Position numbers and translations under genes: made by a program. Source: Pseudomonadota bacterium (GTDB taxonomy: Bacteria; Desulfobacterota; Binatia; Binatales; Binataceae). From it: 64,000 nucleotides of DNA. The notes below the pieces were generated by a model. That model worked only from the letters and a program-made list of their open reading frames with translations. It ran no database searches and was not told the origin of the DNA. The stretch lies in contig JAJPIF010000007.1 in NCBI GenBank assembly GCA_021324885.1, forward strand, positions 54,307-118,306, read 5' to 3'. The first letter of the stretch is position 1. Every line of letters starts with the position of its first letter. Below, in pieces: positions 56,447 to 64,000 of the stretch.

Positions 56447-57166
56447 ATGCGATTGGTGCCTTTGATATTTGCCGGGATCACCCTGTTTTCGACCGGGCTG
56501 GGCGGTCTGGCCGCGATTCGGCTACGCGACCGGCTTCACCTGCTGCTCGGGTTCAGCTCTGGCGCGGTGCTGGGCGTGGCCCTGTTCGATATTCTGCCCG
56601 AAGTTTTCGCGATGGGCGGCGGGTTCCATCATATGCCGGTGACGGCCCTGGGGTTTTTGGCCTTCTTCGGGCTCGAGCGTTACACCGCAATGCATCGGCC
56701 GCGCGAGCATGCCCACGCCGTGGCATCTCATGAACAGGAACTCGGGCAGTGGACGGCAGCCGGGTTAGCGGTCCACAGTTTTCTGGACGGGGTGGCGATC
56801 GGCGTCGGCTTTCAGGCCAATTTCGGCATCGGGCTGCTGATTGCCCTGGGAGTGATTGCGCATGATCTGAGCGACGGCCTCAACACTGTCACCGTCGTGC
56901 TGGCTCACGGAAATCCGCTTCAGCGTGCCACTTTCTGGCTGGGCATCGACATGCTCACACCGTTGATGGGCGCGGCCGTCACGCTGCCGTTCAATCTCAG
57001 GACCGGTCTACTGCCGTGGCTTTTGTCCTTCTTCGCGGGGTCATTCCTGTACATCGGAGCCTCGGACCTCTTGCCCGAAGCGCGCGAGCACGACTCGCCG
57101 CTGGTCGCAGTGGCGACGGCAGTTGGGATGCTGGCGATTTTTGCTGCCACCAGTTTGCTGCGTTAA
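56447..57166 (+). CDS. ZIP-family metal transporter
   Basis: 239 residues with about eight membrane helices. The metal path is seen in helix 4, H-S-F-L-D-G (His110, Asp114), and helix 5, H-D-L-S-D-G (His139, Asp140, Asp143); a His-containing loop (REHAHAVASHEQE) lies between helices 3 and 4. Moves divalent cations such as zinc or iron across the inner membrane. ATG 56447. Follows the hydroxyacid dehydrogenase on the same strand. Confidence 0.88.
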   Translation: MRLVPLIFAGITLFSTGLGGLAAIRLRDRLHLLLGFSSGAVLGVALFDILPEVFAMGGGFHHMPVTALGFLAFFGLERYTAMHRPREHAHAVASHEQELGQWTAAGLAVHSFLDGVAIGVGFQANFGIGLLIALGVIAHDLSDGLNTVTVVLAHGNPLQRATFWLGIDMLTPLMGAAVTLPFNLRTGLLPWLLSFFAGSFLYIGASDLLPEAREHDSPLVAVATAVGMLAIFAATSLLR

Positions 57167-57317
57167 GCGGCGGCACGGCAATATGACCGGCCGATGAATT
57201 TGCCGGTCCCACCGGAGACTCGGTTTGTTCCAGCCGTGAGGCGCGTTATGCTACCCGCAGGTAACGCAGCGATCCCGGGTCGGGATCGATCCGGATTGCC
57301 GTAAGCCTCTGTCTGAC

Positions 57318-57884
57318 ATGGATTTCGAGACCGCGGAAGATTCAGCGATCGTCAAGGGAGCAGCCGCCGTCGCGGCGGTCATAATCTGTGCCGTACTTTG
57401 CCTGGGCTTCGCTTTGGACAGCAGCATCGGCGAGATTAGCGGTTCGGTCCGGCGTGGCTTCATTGTCGTCGAGCATGTCGATCGTATTATTGACGAACTG
57501 GATCAGTTGGCGATGGCTCAGCGGGCGCTTCTTACAACCGGCGGCGATCAGTTTTCCGAAGGAGTGGCGGAAAATGTAACTGAAATTATCGCCCAGGTAA
57601 GCGCGCTCGAGCAGCTGACACCGCTTGATCCGCTGCAGACGCGGCAAATTGCAAAGCTTGCGCAATCGGTGAACTGGGTGCTCAACTTTGTCGGAACCAC
57701 CAATGAACTCCAGCGCTTGTGCGGCTCGCCGGCTGCCCTCGCCCTGTTTGATTCCGACGCTCACAATTCGATCCTGACGGCCAAACTGGACGCAATACAG
57801 CTTGGTCAGCTGGCGACCGATCGCGCTTTGTACCGGGTGCGGCGGCAGCGGCGATTGAGATCGGCACTCGAAGTATTGTTTTGA
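57318..57884 (+). CDS. Orphan CHASE3-like membrane sensor fragment
   Basis: 188 residues. N-terminal membrane helix (about 12-32, GAAAVAAVIICAVLCLGF), then a helical extracytoplasmic domain with the pattern D-E-L-D-Q-L-A-M-A-Q-R-A-L-L-T-T-G-G-D-Q-F, which matches the CHASE3 sensory domain (Q-R-x-L-L-T-G in a helix pair). The usual second membrane helix, PAS and kinase are missing: it stops in R-R-Q-R-R-L-R. It may be a free-standing sensor or the relic of a histidine kinase. ATG 57318, weak ribosome site. Confidence 0.6.
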   Translation: MDFETAEDSAIVKGAAAVAAVIICAVLCLGFALDSSIGEISGSVRRGFIVVEHVDRIIDELDQLAMAQRALLTTGGDQFSEGVAENVTEIIAQVSALEQLTPLDPLQTRQIAKLAQSVNWVLNFVGTTNELQRLCGSPAALALFDSDAHNSILTAKLDAIQLGQLATDRALYRVRRQRRLRSALEVLF

Positions 57885-58135
57885 TTGCGGTCAGTACTCG
57901 GACGAATCATACACAATCCAACCAAGACTCATCCGGCCAACGACAGGAATCGATCCGATAATTAACCTGAATATCGCGCGAAAAGATCAAGTCTGCCCGC
58001 GTGAGGAAATCATTCTTTGCCTTGACACGGTCGGAGTTTGATTTTTGTTCGAATCTGTCCCGCTTTACTTCCGCAAGCGGCTATTATGTACTTTTCATAT
58101 GGCTCTTCCGCATTGGGAGGGCGCGGGGAGAAGTT

Positions 58136-58747
58136 ATGCGGCGCCCCACGGACATCTCAATCGCAATCTTGTTGCTTATCGGTTCGGGCTGGCTGGCGGC
58201 ATGCGGCAGTGCCGCCAATACCGCCTCCTCTTCAATTGCTCGCCCCGCGCCGCTCAACGCCTCCTTGCTGACACCCGATCCGGACGCCGCTTCCAGGCTT
58301 CCATCGCTGCCGTCCGACCCGGCAGGCCAGAGCCGTGTGCTTACTGATTACCTGAAAGCTCATAACCTGCCCCTGGTTGGCGCCTCGATGGTGAGCGGGC
58401 CGTCGGGACGGCAACTTACCTTGTATGGCTTTGTGGCGACGGATCAGGGCAAGGCCGACGCCGAGAACGACGTTCGCCGCGTTCTCCAGGACCCACACGT
58501 GGCAGTCGTCAACCGTATCGTCGTAAAGCCGGAGCTGCTGGCGATGAGCCAATCCGCCAACTCCGGTAATTCAGTCAGTTCCGGCGATTCGCTGCCCGGC
58601 GTGGCCCAATATGAGAATTATCCCTCGGTGGATTCGGCCTACACGTCAAGTCAAATCCAACAATACCAGGCCCATCAGCAGGGTCAGGCGGATTGGACCT
58701 CCTGGATTGTTCCGGCGATTATGATTGGTCTGGTGTTCGTGCCCTGA
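58136..58747 (+). CDS. BON-like lipoprotein
   Basis: 203 residues. Signal peptide ends in lipobox W-L-A-A-C, so a lipoprotein. The middle 60 residues (L-T-L-Y-G-F-V-A-T-D-Q-G-K-A-D-A-E-N-D-V) match the BON/phospholipid-binding pattern of alternating beta strand and helix followed by V-V-N-R-I-V-V. The C-terminus is Ser/Asn/Gln-rich with one membrane-like stretch. ATG 58136 has GGGGAGAAG upstream; the earlier frame is not coding-like. Role in outer-membrane integrity inferred. Confidence 0.78.
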   Translation: MRRPTDISIAILLLIGSGWLAACGSAANTASSSIARPAPLNASLLTPDPDAASRLPSLPSDPAGQSRVLTDYLKAHNLPLVGASMVSGPSGRQLTLYGFVATDQGKADAENDVRRVLQDPHVAVVNRIVVKPELLAMSQSANSGNSVSSGDSLPGVAQYENYPSVDSAYTSSQIQQYQAHQQGQADWTSWIVPAIMIGLVFVP

Positions 58748-58918
58748 GAGCGGGAACTGGCCGCTTCTCCTCCCATGAATCGCAAACCATTCAGAGAGCT
58801 TGTGGTTCGAGCGCGTTCGTCCAACCATCATACTCGACAAACCAAGACCGGGAGCAACCATATCCGCTGGCCATCGGAGGTCATGGATGCGGAAGCGGGG
58901 CAAATCCCCTGACGCCAC

Positions 58919-60034
58919 TCAGCTCAGGTTCATATTAAAGAGTCGATCGCAGTTGTAGCTGATGATCTTGTTTTTGATCGGCTCGGGGACGTCGCTGAAA
59001 ATATCCGCGATCACCTCGCGCGATTTTGGCCAGGTCGTCGCGCTGTGCGGATAATCAGAGGCCCACATGTAGTTATCCTCGCCGAAAAACCGGGTCACCC
59101 GCGGACCAATGGGGTCAATCTCGAAAGTGAAGAAGACCTGGTTGTGCAGATATTCCGACGGCAGGTGCGCCAGCTTGTTTTCCGCCATCGGGCCGAACTT
59201 CTTGAAACGCCGATCCAATTGCCAGACGAAATACGGCACCCATCCAGCGCCCAATTCGACGGAAACAAACTTCAGATTCGGGTAGCGGTCCAGGACTCCG
59301 CCAAAGACCAGGCTGCACAGGGTTTCCTGGATTTCGTGCACGAAATGGAGGCTGGCGAAACTCAGAAACTCCGGGCTGCCGTCGATTTTAGGCGCCCGCT
59401 TTTTGTCCTTCGCCGTAATCTCGTGCATCGTGATCACCATCCCATGCTCCTGGGCGGCGGCGAAGAACGGATCGTAAATGCGTGAATGGTAGGGGCGGTC
59501 GCTGGGCGGCCCCGACCAGATCATCGCGCCCTTGAGTCCCAGTTTGGCGGCGCGCTCGACTTCCTTGACGCCCTCCGAAACATCCTCCAGCGAAATCAGC
59601 GCGACCGGAAAAAGCCGTTTGGGCGAGTGCGACGCGAACTCAGCCATCCAGTCATTGTAGATTCTAAAGCACGCCAGTTGCAGCTCGGCATCGTCGAGTC
59701 CAAACAGCGAAAACCCCAGAGAAGGGTAGAGCACCTCGGCGGACACACCGTCGGTATCCATGTCCTTGATCCGAGCTTCCGGGTCCCAGGCGCCCGGACG
59801 AGCGGCCTCGTACCCCTTGTTCATCATCTCCTTGAGTTCCTTGCCCTCGGCGCCCAGCGCATAAAAAGCCGCGACCTGGAGCGGCGGAACGCCTGGCGCC
59901 TCGAAGATCGGCCCGGCGCCGGGCTTGTTCACAACCCGCGGCGCGCGATCGCGAAAGCGGCGATCAAGCCGCTCCTCCCACAGTTTTGGAGGTTCAACTA
60001 TATGACCGTCGGAAGAGATAATGGGCACGTTCAT
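58919..60034 (-). CDS. Amidohydrolase-family metal-dependent hydrolase (ACMSD-like)
   Basis: 371 residues, paralogue of the enzyme at 21570-22694. Begins IISSDGHIVEPPKLWEERLDRR, with D-x-H in place of H-x-H; WASDYPHSATTW near the C-terminus supplies the conserved Asp. COG2159 amidohydrolase-2 group, likely a decarboxylase or hydrolase of an aromatic or dicarboxylic acid. ATG 60034 with AAGGAACG upstream; 21 extra upstream codons are not family-like. Divergent from the P450 gene 196 bases away. Confidence 0.86.
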   Translation of the reverse strand: MNVPIISSDGHIVEPPKLWEERLDRRFRDRAPRVVNKPGAGPIFEAPGVPPLQVAAFYALGAEGKELKEMMNKGYEAARPGAWDPEARIKDMDTDGVSAEVLYPSLGFSLFGLDDAELQLACFRIYNDWMAEFASHSPKRLFPVALISLEDVSEGVKEVERAAKLGLKGAMIWSGPPSDRPYHSRIYDPFFAAAQEHGMVITMHEITAKDKKRAPKIDGSPEFLSFASLHFVHEIQETLCSLVFGGVLDRYPNLKFVSVELGAGWVPYFVWQLDRRFKKFGPMAENKLAHLPSEYLHNQVFFTFEIDPIGPRVTRFFGEDNYMWASDYPHSATTWPKSREVIADIFSDVPEPIKNKIISYNCDRLFNMNLS

Positions 60035-60230
60035 GGCGCTCGTTCCTTCACATGATTTGGGGCCGCGCCACGGTTCCCGCTGACTCGCGGCGCGCAACCT
60101 GGTGACCTATTTCCATAATAGCGTTAGATCGTCGAACCGCCGTTGTAAAGCGGAGCGGCAGGTCGATTGGCGTCCGCTGCTTGCCGGGCGGCGGCGGATG
60201 CGCCACAAGTAAACCCAAAGGTGAAAGCAG

Positions 60231-61484
60231 ATGGCACTGGTCGAAGATTATTACGATCCCTGGAATCCGGATTTCGTCCGCGATCCCCTAAGCCGTTACC
60301 GCCAATTGCTCGCGCAGCCTCCGATGCGGGTTGAAAGCCGCCGTCTGCCGCCGTCGCTCAGCCAGGGTGTGCTGCCGGGCAAGCCGATTGTGCTGATTTC
60401 GCGTTACGACGACGTGCTGACCGTGATGCGCGACGCGGCCCGGTTCTCGACCCGCCGTCCACGCCGCCCCGACGAAGACGGCTCCAAAGGCCTCAACTTT
60501 TATGGCGCCGCCAATCTGCTCTTCAGTGATCCACCGGTCCATACGCGCCTGCGCCGGCTGGTCACCCGGGCATTCAGCCCCAGGCGTATCCGCGATCTTG
60601 CCCCGGCTATCAAATCGCTGATCGTCAACCTGACCGATGCGGTTGCCGCCAAGGGCACCTTCGAGGTGATGGGGGACCTGGCCTGGCCGCTGCCAATGGC
60701 CGTGATCGCCGAGATGCTGGGAGTTACGCGCGAGTTCTATGACAATTTCCATCGCTGGGCCGTGCTCGTCATCACCGCGGACCGCTTGAGTTCCAACGGT
60801 TCGTACTCGAAGGAAACCCGCGAAGCGGCGGTCAGGTTGCGTGATTACGTCGGCGGCGAGATCGAAAAACGGCACAACTCGAAGGCCGATGACCTGATCA
60901 GTGTATTGGTGCGGGCGCAGGAGGAAGGCGACGGACTGACCTCGGCTGAAGTGATGGCCTTCGTGCTGCTCCTGCTGCTTGCAGGCAGCGAAACCACCAC
61001 GATGCTGATCGGCAACACGCTCCAGCTCATGGTCGAACATCCCGAGCCGTTTGAGGCGCTCAGGAAGGATCCGGCGATGTGGACCCGGGCGATCGAAGAA
61101 AGCCTGCGCTTTGAACCGCCAGTGCACACGGTAAATCGATACGCGACGCGCGACACGGAAGTCGGTGGCGTCGAGATCCTGCAGGGCTCGCTGCTGTACG
61201 TGCTACTGGCCGCGGCCAATTTCGATCCGGCCAAATTCCCCAATCCCGAGCGCTTCGACATCACGCGCGATCCCAACGATCACGTCGCCTTTGGCGAGGG
61301 GATCCATTTCTGTCTGGGTGCGGGACTGTCGCGGCTGGAAGGCGAAATCCTTTTCCCCTACCTCTTCGAGCGGTTTCCCAAACTGCGCCCGGCCATCCCC
61401 GGCTACGACGGCCGCGTGTATTCGGGCGACACCTCCTACTTCATGCCGCGCCGGGTCGGCTTTTTGCCGATGCTGATCGATTAG
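60231..61484 (+). CDS. Cytochrome P450
   Basis: 417 residues, soluble bacterial length. I-helix oxygen-activation motif LLAGSETTT near 247-255 (Glu replaces the common Asp), E-x-x-R at Glu290-Arg293 (ESLR), and heme loop FGEGIHFCLGAG with axial Cys361. It oxidises a hydrophobic substrate using a ferredoxin or flavodoxin partner encoded elsewhere. ATG 60231. The neighbouring VOC and amidohydrolase genes are on the opposite strand. Confidence 0.92.
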   Translation: MALVEDYYDPWNPDFVRDPLSRYRQLLAQPPMRVESRRLPPSLSQGVLPGKPIVLISRYDDVLTVMRDAARFSTRRPRRPDEDGSKGLNFYGAANLLFSDPPVHTRLRRLVTRAFSPRRIRDLAPAIKSLIVNLTDAVAAKGTFEVMGDLAWPLPMAVIAEMLGVTREFYDNFHRWAVLVITADRLSSNGSYSKETREAAVRLRDYVGGEIEKRHNSKADDLISVLVRAQEEGDGLTSAEVMAFVLLLLLAGSETTTMLIGNTLQLMVEHPEPFEALRKDPAMWTRAIEESLRFEPPVHTVNRYATRDTEVGGVEILQGSLLYVLLAAANFDPAKFPNPERFDITRDPNDHVAFGEGIHFCLGAGLSRLEGEILFPYLFERFPKLRPAIPGYDGRVYSGDTSYFMPRRVGFLPMLID

Positions 61485-61637
61485 TAGACGCAACCTGCAC
61501 CCCGACCTCCGATGCGCGGGGGACTGCGAATATGTCGTACGCAACGGCCTGATTTCGTGCTGATAACTCCGCTCGACGCTGATGCCGTGGCAAAGCGTCC
61601 TTGTCCGCGACAGTTCCGGCCGACTGTTCCTTGACCG

Positions 61638-62063
61638 TCAGCGCGTCATTTGAAAAAACTCCACCGGCACGCCGTCGGGGTCTTCGACGTAAAAGCTGCG
61701 CACGCGCGGCACGACTTCGACGATGTCGGAAATGATTCTGGCGCCCGCGATGGACTGTACGTAGCGGTACTTTGCTTCGACGTCGGCCACACCGAATGAC
61801 ATGTGCGGGCTGCCAATATTGTTATGACGGATCCTCTGGGCAGTGCCGCCGCCCGCCGTGTATTCAAGGATCTGGAGCTTGAACGCGCCGGCGCGCAGAT
61901 AGGCGCCCTTGATGGCCGCCTGGGGATTGCGGGTAAGTTTGGCAAAGCCGCCATTTTCCAACGCGAAGCTGGTCTGCACTGTCATTCCCACCACGTCGCG
62001 GTAAAACGCGATCGAGGCTTCCAGATTTCCAACCGTCAGGCCAATGTGATCGAGGTCGGCCAT
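61638..62063 (-). CDS. VOC-family protein
   Basis: 141 residues. Single two-module VOC: D-L-D-H-I-G-L-T-V-G-N-L-E-A-S-I-A-F-Y, then S-P-H-M-S-F-G-V-A-D-V-E and D-P-D-G-V-P-V-E-F-F. ATG 62063 has GGAGG eight bases before it. Divergent from the inositol-monophosphatase gene. Could be a ring-cleaving dioxygenase, isomerase or resistance protein; not assigned. Confidence 0.85.
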   Translation of the reverse strand: MADLDHIGLTVGNLEASIAFYRDVVGMTVQTSFALENGGFAKLTRNPQAAIKGAYLRAGAFKLQILEYTAGGGTAQRIRHNNIGSPHMSFGVADVEAKYRYVQSIAGARIISDIVEVVPRVRSFYVEDPDGVPVEFFQMTR

Positions 62064-62140
62064 AATCATTCCTCCGTTGATTGGAGCTTAGCAGGCCTCG
62101 AAGTGGACTGTTACTGCGCCATCCCGTAACTTGCTCATCC

Positions 62141-62950
62141 GTGGATGCAATCGAAAGAACCGCATTGCGGGCGGCGCGGGCCGCGGGAGCGGTTCATCTC
62201 GCGCGGTTCGGCAAAACCACGTTCAAGGGCAAGACCAGCTTCCTTGACCTGCTGACCGAGGCCGACAAGGAAGCAGAAGAGGCGGTCGTAAAGGTTATTA
62301 ATCGCGCATTCCCCGACCACGCAATCCTGTCTGAAGAAGGCGGCGGCATCGAACGCGACAGCCAGCACCGATGGATCATCGATCCGCTTGATGGCACCAC
62401 CAATTTCGCCCACACCTACCCGCACTGTTGCGTCTCGATCGCGTACGAGCGGCGCGGATTCGTCGAACTTGGGGTCGTTTTCGATGCGTTGCGCGATGAG
62501 TTAATGGTCGCGCGCCGGGGACGGGGCGCCACGCTTAATCGGCGGCCGATCAGGGTCAGCGCGGCGGCGACGCTGGATACGGCTTTGCTGGCCACGGGTT
62601 TTCCTTATGACCGATCCTCGCGCCGGCGCTTTTATCTGACGTTCTGGGAAGCGATGATGGCGCGGGTGCACGGCGTGCGCCGCACCGGCAGCGCGGCCCT
62701 GGACCTGGCCTGGGTGGCATGCGGGCGGATGGACGGTTTTTGGGAATTCGGCCTGAAACCCTGGGACATTGCCGCCGGCGCGCTGCTGGTGCGGGAAGCC
62801 GGCGGCAAGGTCACCAACATGGACGGCTCCAGGCTGAGCCTGACCGCGGGGAGAATCGTCGCGACCAACGGCCGCCTGCACAAACATCTGCTGAACATAA
62901 TCGCGGAGAACATGGCGGAAGCCGAACGCCGCCAGTCCCAGGGACAATAG
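62141..62950 (+). CDS. Inositol monophosphatase family protein
   Basis: 269 residues from GTG 62141, normal family length. Metal site Glu66 (SEEGGG), Asp81-Pro-Leu-Asp84-Gly-Thr-Thr (DPLDGTTNF), and the C-terminal W-D-I-A-A-G-A-L-L-V-R-E-A-G-G. Hydrolyses inositol-1-phosphate or 3'-phosphoadenosine phosphate-like substrates with Mg2+. GTG has no strong ribosome site and a longer frame to 62081 exists; the shorter one matches the family. Divergent from the VOC gene. Confidence 0.86.
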   Translation: MDAIERTALRAARAAGAVHLARFGKTTFKGKTSFLDLLTEADKEAEEAVVKVINRAFPDHAILSEEGGGIERDSQHRWIIDPLDGTTNFAHTYPHCCVSIAYERRGFVELGVVFDALRDELMVARRGRGATLNRRPIRVSAAATLDTALLATGFPYDRSSRRRFYLTFWEAMMARVHGVRRTGSAALDLAWVACGRMDGFWEFGLKPWDIAAGALLVREAGGKVTNMDGSRLSLTAGRIVATNGRLHKHLLNIIAENMAEAERRQSQGQ

Positions 62951-63014
62951 CGAACCCTATCTTCATTGCGGAAAACCAGAAGCGTTCAACCGTAACCCAT
63001 CCTTGCTGGGTCAC

Positions 63015-63356
63015 TTATTCAGTTGGCGCGATCTCGACCGGTAGTCCCTCGCCCCAGCCATACTTCTGATTGGCAAGGGCCTGCACTTCGTCCCACAACT
63101 GCCGGTCGCGTTCATGATCGAGGACGCGGGCCAGCGCCTGAATTCGGCTGCATCCGACACGGACCTTCACGTGCGGGTCGCGCCGGATGTTCCTGACCCA
63201 TCCGGCCGCCTCGCCACGTTCGCAGAACAGGTAAAACCGTTCACGATGGAGGACAAACCAAATCTCGATCTCGCGCGGCGCCCCGGTCTTTCGGCCAACC
63301 GTCGTCAGATATAGGAACTCCTCACCCGCGACAGTTTCCAGACTCGCCCGCGCCAT
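63015..63356 (-). CDS. Deazaflavin-dependent oxidoreductase-like protein (split-barrel fold)
   Basis: 113 residues from ATG 63356. The block Y-L-T-T-V-G-R-K-T-G-A-P-R-E-I-E-I-W-F followed by Y-L-F-C-E-R-G and W-V-R-N-I-R-R-D-P-H-V is the DDN/F420-dependent nitroreductase (DUF385) signature; Arg and Lys in it usually hold the deazaflavin or FMN phosphate. It may reduce quinones or nitro compounds. A frame continues to TTG 63422. It is opposite IMPase, and 104 bases upstream of the tRNA. Confidence 0.8.
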   Translation of the reverse strand: MARASLETVAGEEFLYLTTVGRKTGAPREIEIWFVLHRERFYLFCERGEAAGWVRNIRRDPHVKVRVGCSRIQALARVLDHERDRQLWDEVQALANQKYGWGEGLPVEIAPTE

Positions 63357-63459
63357 GACACTTAGCCTATCGAAGTCGGCACGGGCGCGGCCAGCGCGAT
63401 CGGTCCGGGCTGCCTTGTTCAATCTTCGCGCATAAGATAATGAAATTGATCCTTACCAA

Positions 63460-63534
63460 GCCCCGGTAGTGAAAAGGACATCACGGAGGTCTCCGGAACC
63501 TCAAGTCCGGGTTCGACTCCCGGCCGGGGCACCA
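63460..63534 (+). tRNA. tRNA-Arg (anticodon CCG)
   Basis: 75 bases with CCA encoded. Acceptor GCCCCGG pairs with CCGGGGC; D stem GTGA/TCAC with eight-base loop; anticodon stem GAGGT/ACCTC with loop CTCCGGA, anticodon CCG reading CGG (Arg); T stem CCGGG/CCCGG with loop TTCGACT. All stems pair fully. CGG is common in this DNA. It sits at the boundary where ordinary coding density stops. Confidence 0.96.
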
Positions 63535-63629
63535 AGCGAGCAGCCGTTTGATGCTCCTGAAAGTTGATCCGGCTCGCAGGCTGAGGAGCACCGGAATCAA
63601 TATGTCTGTCTTGCACGGACAAGAGGTGA

Positions 63630-63872
63630 CGGGCGCAGGACATCGGGCAATTCATCGGCTCACAGGCATTCGACGGCAGGCGTCTCGCGAGCCTTTGTGA
63701 CGCCATCATCTGGAGCGCGATCGGAAGCGAGCGGTCATTTGCGCTGTCGCTTACCGAGCGCGTGCTCGTGATAGATAATGGAATTGACGGTGAGCCGAGC
63801 GTCGATATCGCAGATGAGGTATTTGACAGCCGTTGCTCCAGCTCTTACGGCCGGAGCAGCGTCTTTATATAG
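63630..63872 (+). pseudogene. Start-less protein-coding remnant downstream of tRNA-Arg
   Basis: An 80-codon open stretch, bounded by TGA at 63627 and TAG at 63870, that reads like real protein (R-L-A-S-L-C-D-A-I-I-W-S-A-I-G-S-E-R and L-T-E-R-V-L-V-I-D-N-G-I-D-G-E) but has no ATG, GTG or TTG start with a ribosome site before it. It looks like the 3' part of a gene whose 5' end is lost. I recognise no family. Position just after a tRNA suggests a relic of an integrated element. Confidence 0.45.
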
Positions 63873-63919
63873 TTACAAGATATCGGACGACGGCTTCAGA
63901 ATCTTCACGAGTTGCCCGA

Positions 63920-64000
63920 TCACTTCGTTTCCGGCGGATAACGGCGATCATGTTCCAAATCGTTCAGGTACGGCGGCAGAACCTTGCGGCCACGCCGCGC
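63920..64000 (-). CDS. C-terminal end of an unidentified minus-strand protein (partial)
   Basis: The final 27 codons (stop TGA at 63922-63920) are open to the window edge and read R-R-G-R-K-V-L-P-P-Y-L-N-D-L-E-H-D-R-R-Y-P-P-E-T-K. Composition is protein-like but too short to identify. The rest of the gene lies beyond the window. Confidence 0.35.
   Translation of the reverse strand, partial: ARRGRKVLPPYLNDLEHDRRYPPETK

Noticed and set aside
58001..58135. Upstream in-frame extension of the BON lipoprotein
   Set aside because: The first 45 codons lack coding character and the internal ATG has a good ribosome site followed by a signal peptide.
63419..63709. 96-codon minus-strand frame containing PRPGVEPG
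   Set aside because: This is the antisense of the tRNA-Arg gene, a well-known false protein pattern.

Overview
The window is about 64 kb of dense, high-G+C bacterial DNA carrying roughly 57 protein-coding genes and one tRNA. Several features point to a Gram-negative, aerobic, heterotrophic soil-type bacterium. These are lipobox lipoproteins, an AmpG-type muropeptide permease, UDP-xylose synthase, and many CoA-transferases, VOC enzymes, amidohydrolases, SDRs, and LLM (bacterial-luciferase-like) and deazaflavin-type oxidoreductases. The mix resembles uncultured deltaproteobacterial-type lineages such as Binatota or Rokubacteria. That placement is inference from gene content; no rRNA is present.

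Layout. 1-4.3 kb: a tandem pair of class III CoA-transferases (the first cut by the window edge), an SDR, a VOC protein and a MaoC-like protein. 4.4-8.3 kb: a soluble hybrid histidine kinase with three tandem GAF-PAS modules. 8.6-13.8 kb: HyuA and HyuB, separated by an antiparallel two-gene cassette and 0.6 kb without a gene. 13.8-18.1 kb: UDP-xylose synthase, a GT-C-type membrane protein and a PhyH dioxygenase. 18.3-22.7 kb: a 2-oxo-acid (acetoin-like) dehydrogenase operon, E1alpha-E1beta-E2 without E3, followed by an amidohydrolase. 22.8-26.6 kb: an NtrC-type activator, a membrane histidine kinase and a lipoprotein in one operon. 26.6-31.2 kb: a DUF1329 secreted protein, then an LLM oxidoreductase and two alpha/beta hydrolases in one operon. 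31.5-39.8 kb: a small membrane protein and CoA-transferase, a second membrane protein, a YkoP-like protein, a D-aminoacylase-like enzyme, a methyltransferase and a FemAB-like protein.

40.7-45.7 kb holds the most unusual unit: a tight operon of phosphosulfolactate synthase-like (ComA), phosphosulfolactate phosphatase-like (ComB), ATP-grasp ligase, enolase-superfamily (MR/MLE) enzyme and methyltransferase-fold protein. It follows a 0.9 kb A+T-richer stretch in which I see no gene. I infer a biosynthetic pathway that makes sulfolactate, or a related C3 acid, and joins it to an amine. 45.7-63.4 kb is ordinary catabolic and housekeeping content: esterase, SnoaL, SDR, cyclase, AmpG, two-domain transporters, VOCs, methylmalonyl-CoA epimerase, FmdB, EthD, a hydroxyacid dehydrogenase, ZIP transporter, an orphan CHASE3-like protein, a BON-like lipoprotein, amidohydrolase, P450, IMPase and a deazaflavin-type protein. 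The window ends with tRNA-Arg(CCG), followed by a start-less protein fragment and the tail of a minus-strand gene.

Many true starts are GTG or TTG, or an internal ATG chosen from Shine-Dalgarno spacing. Such choices are stated per gene. No CRISPR array, intact transposase or rRNA was seen.
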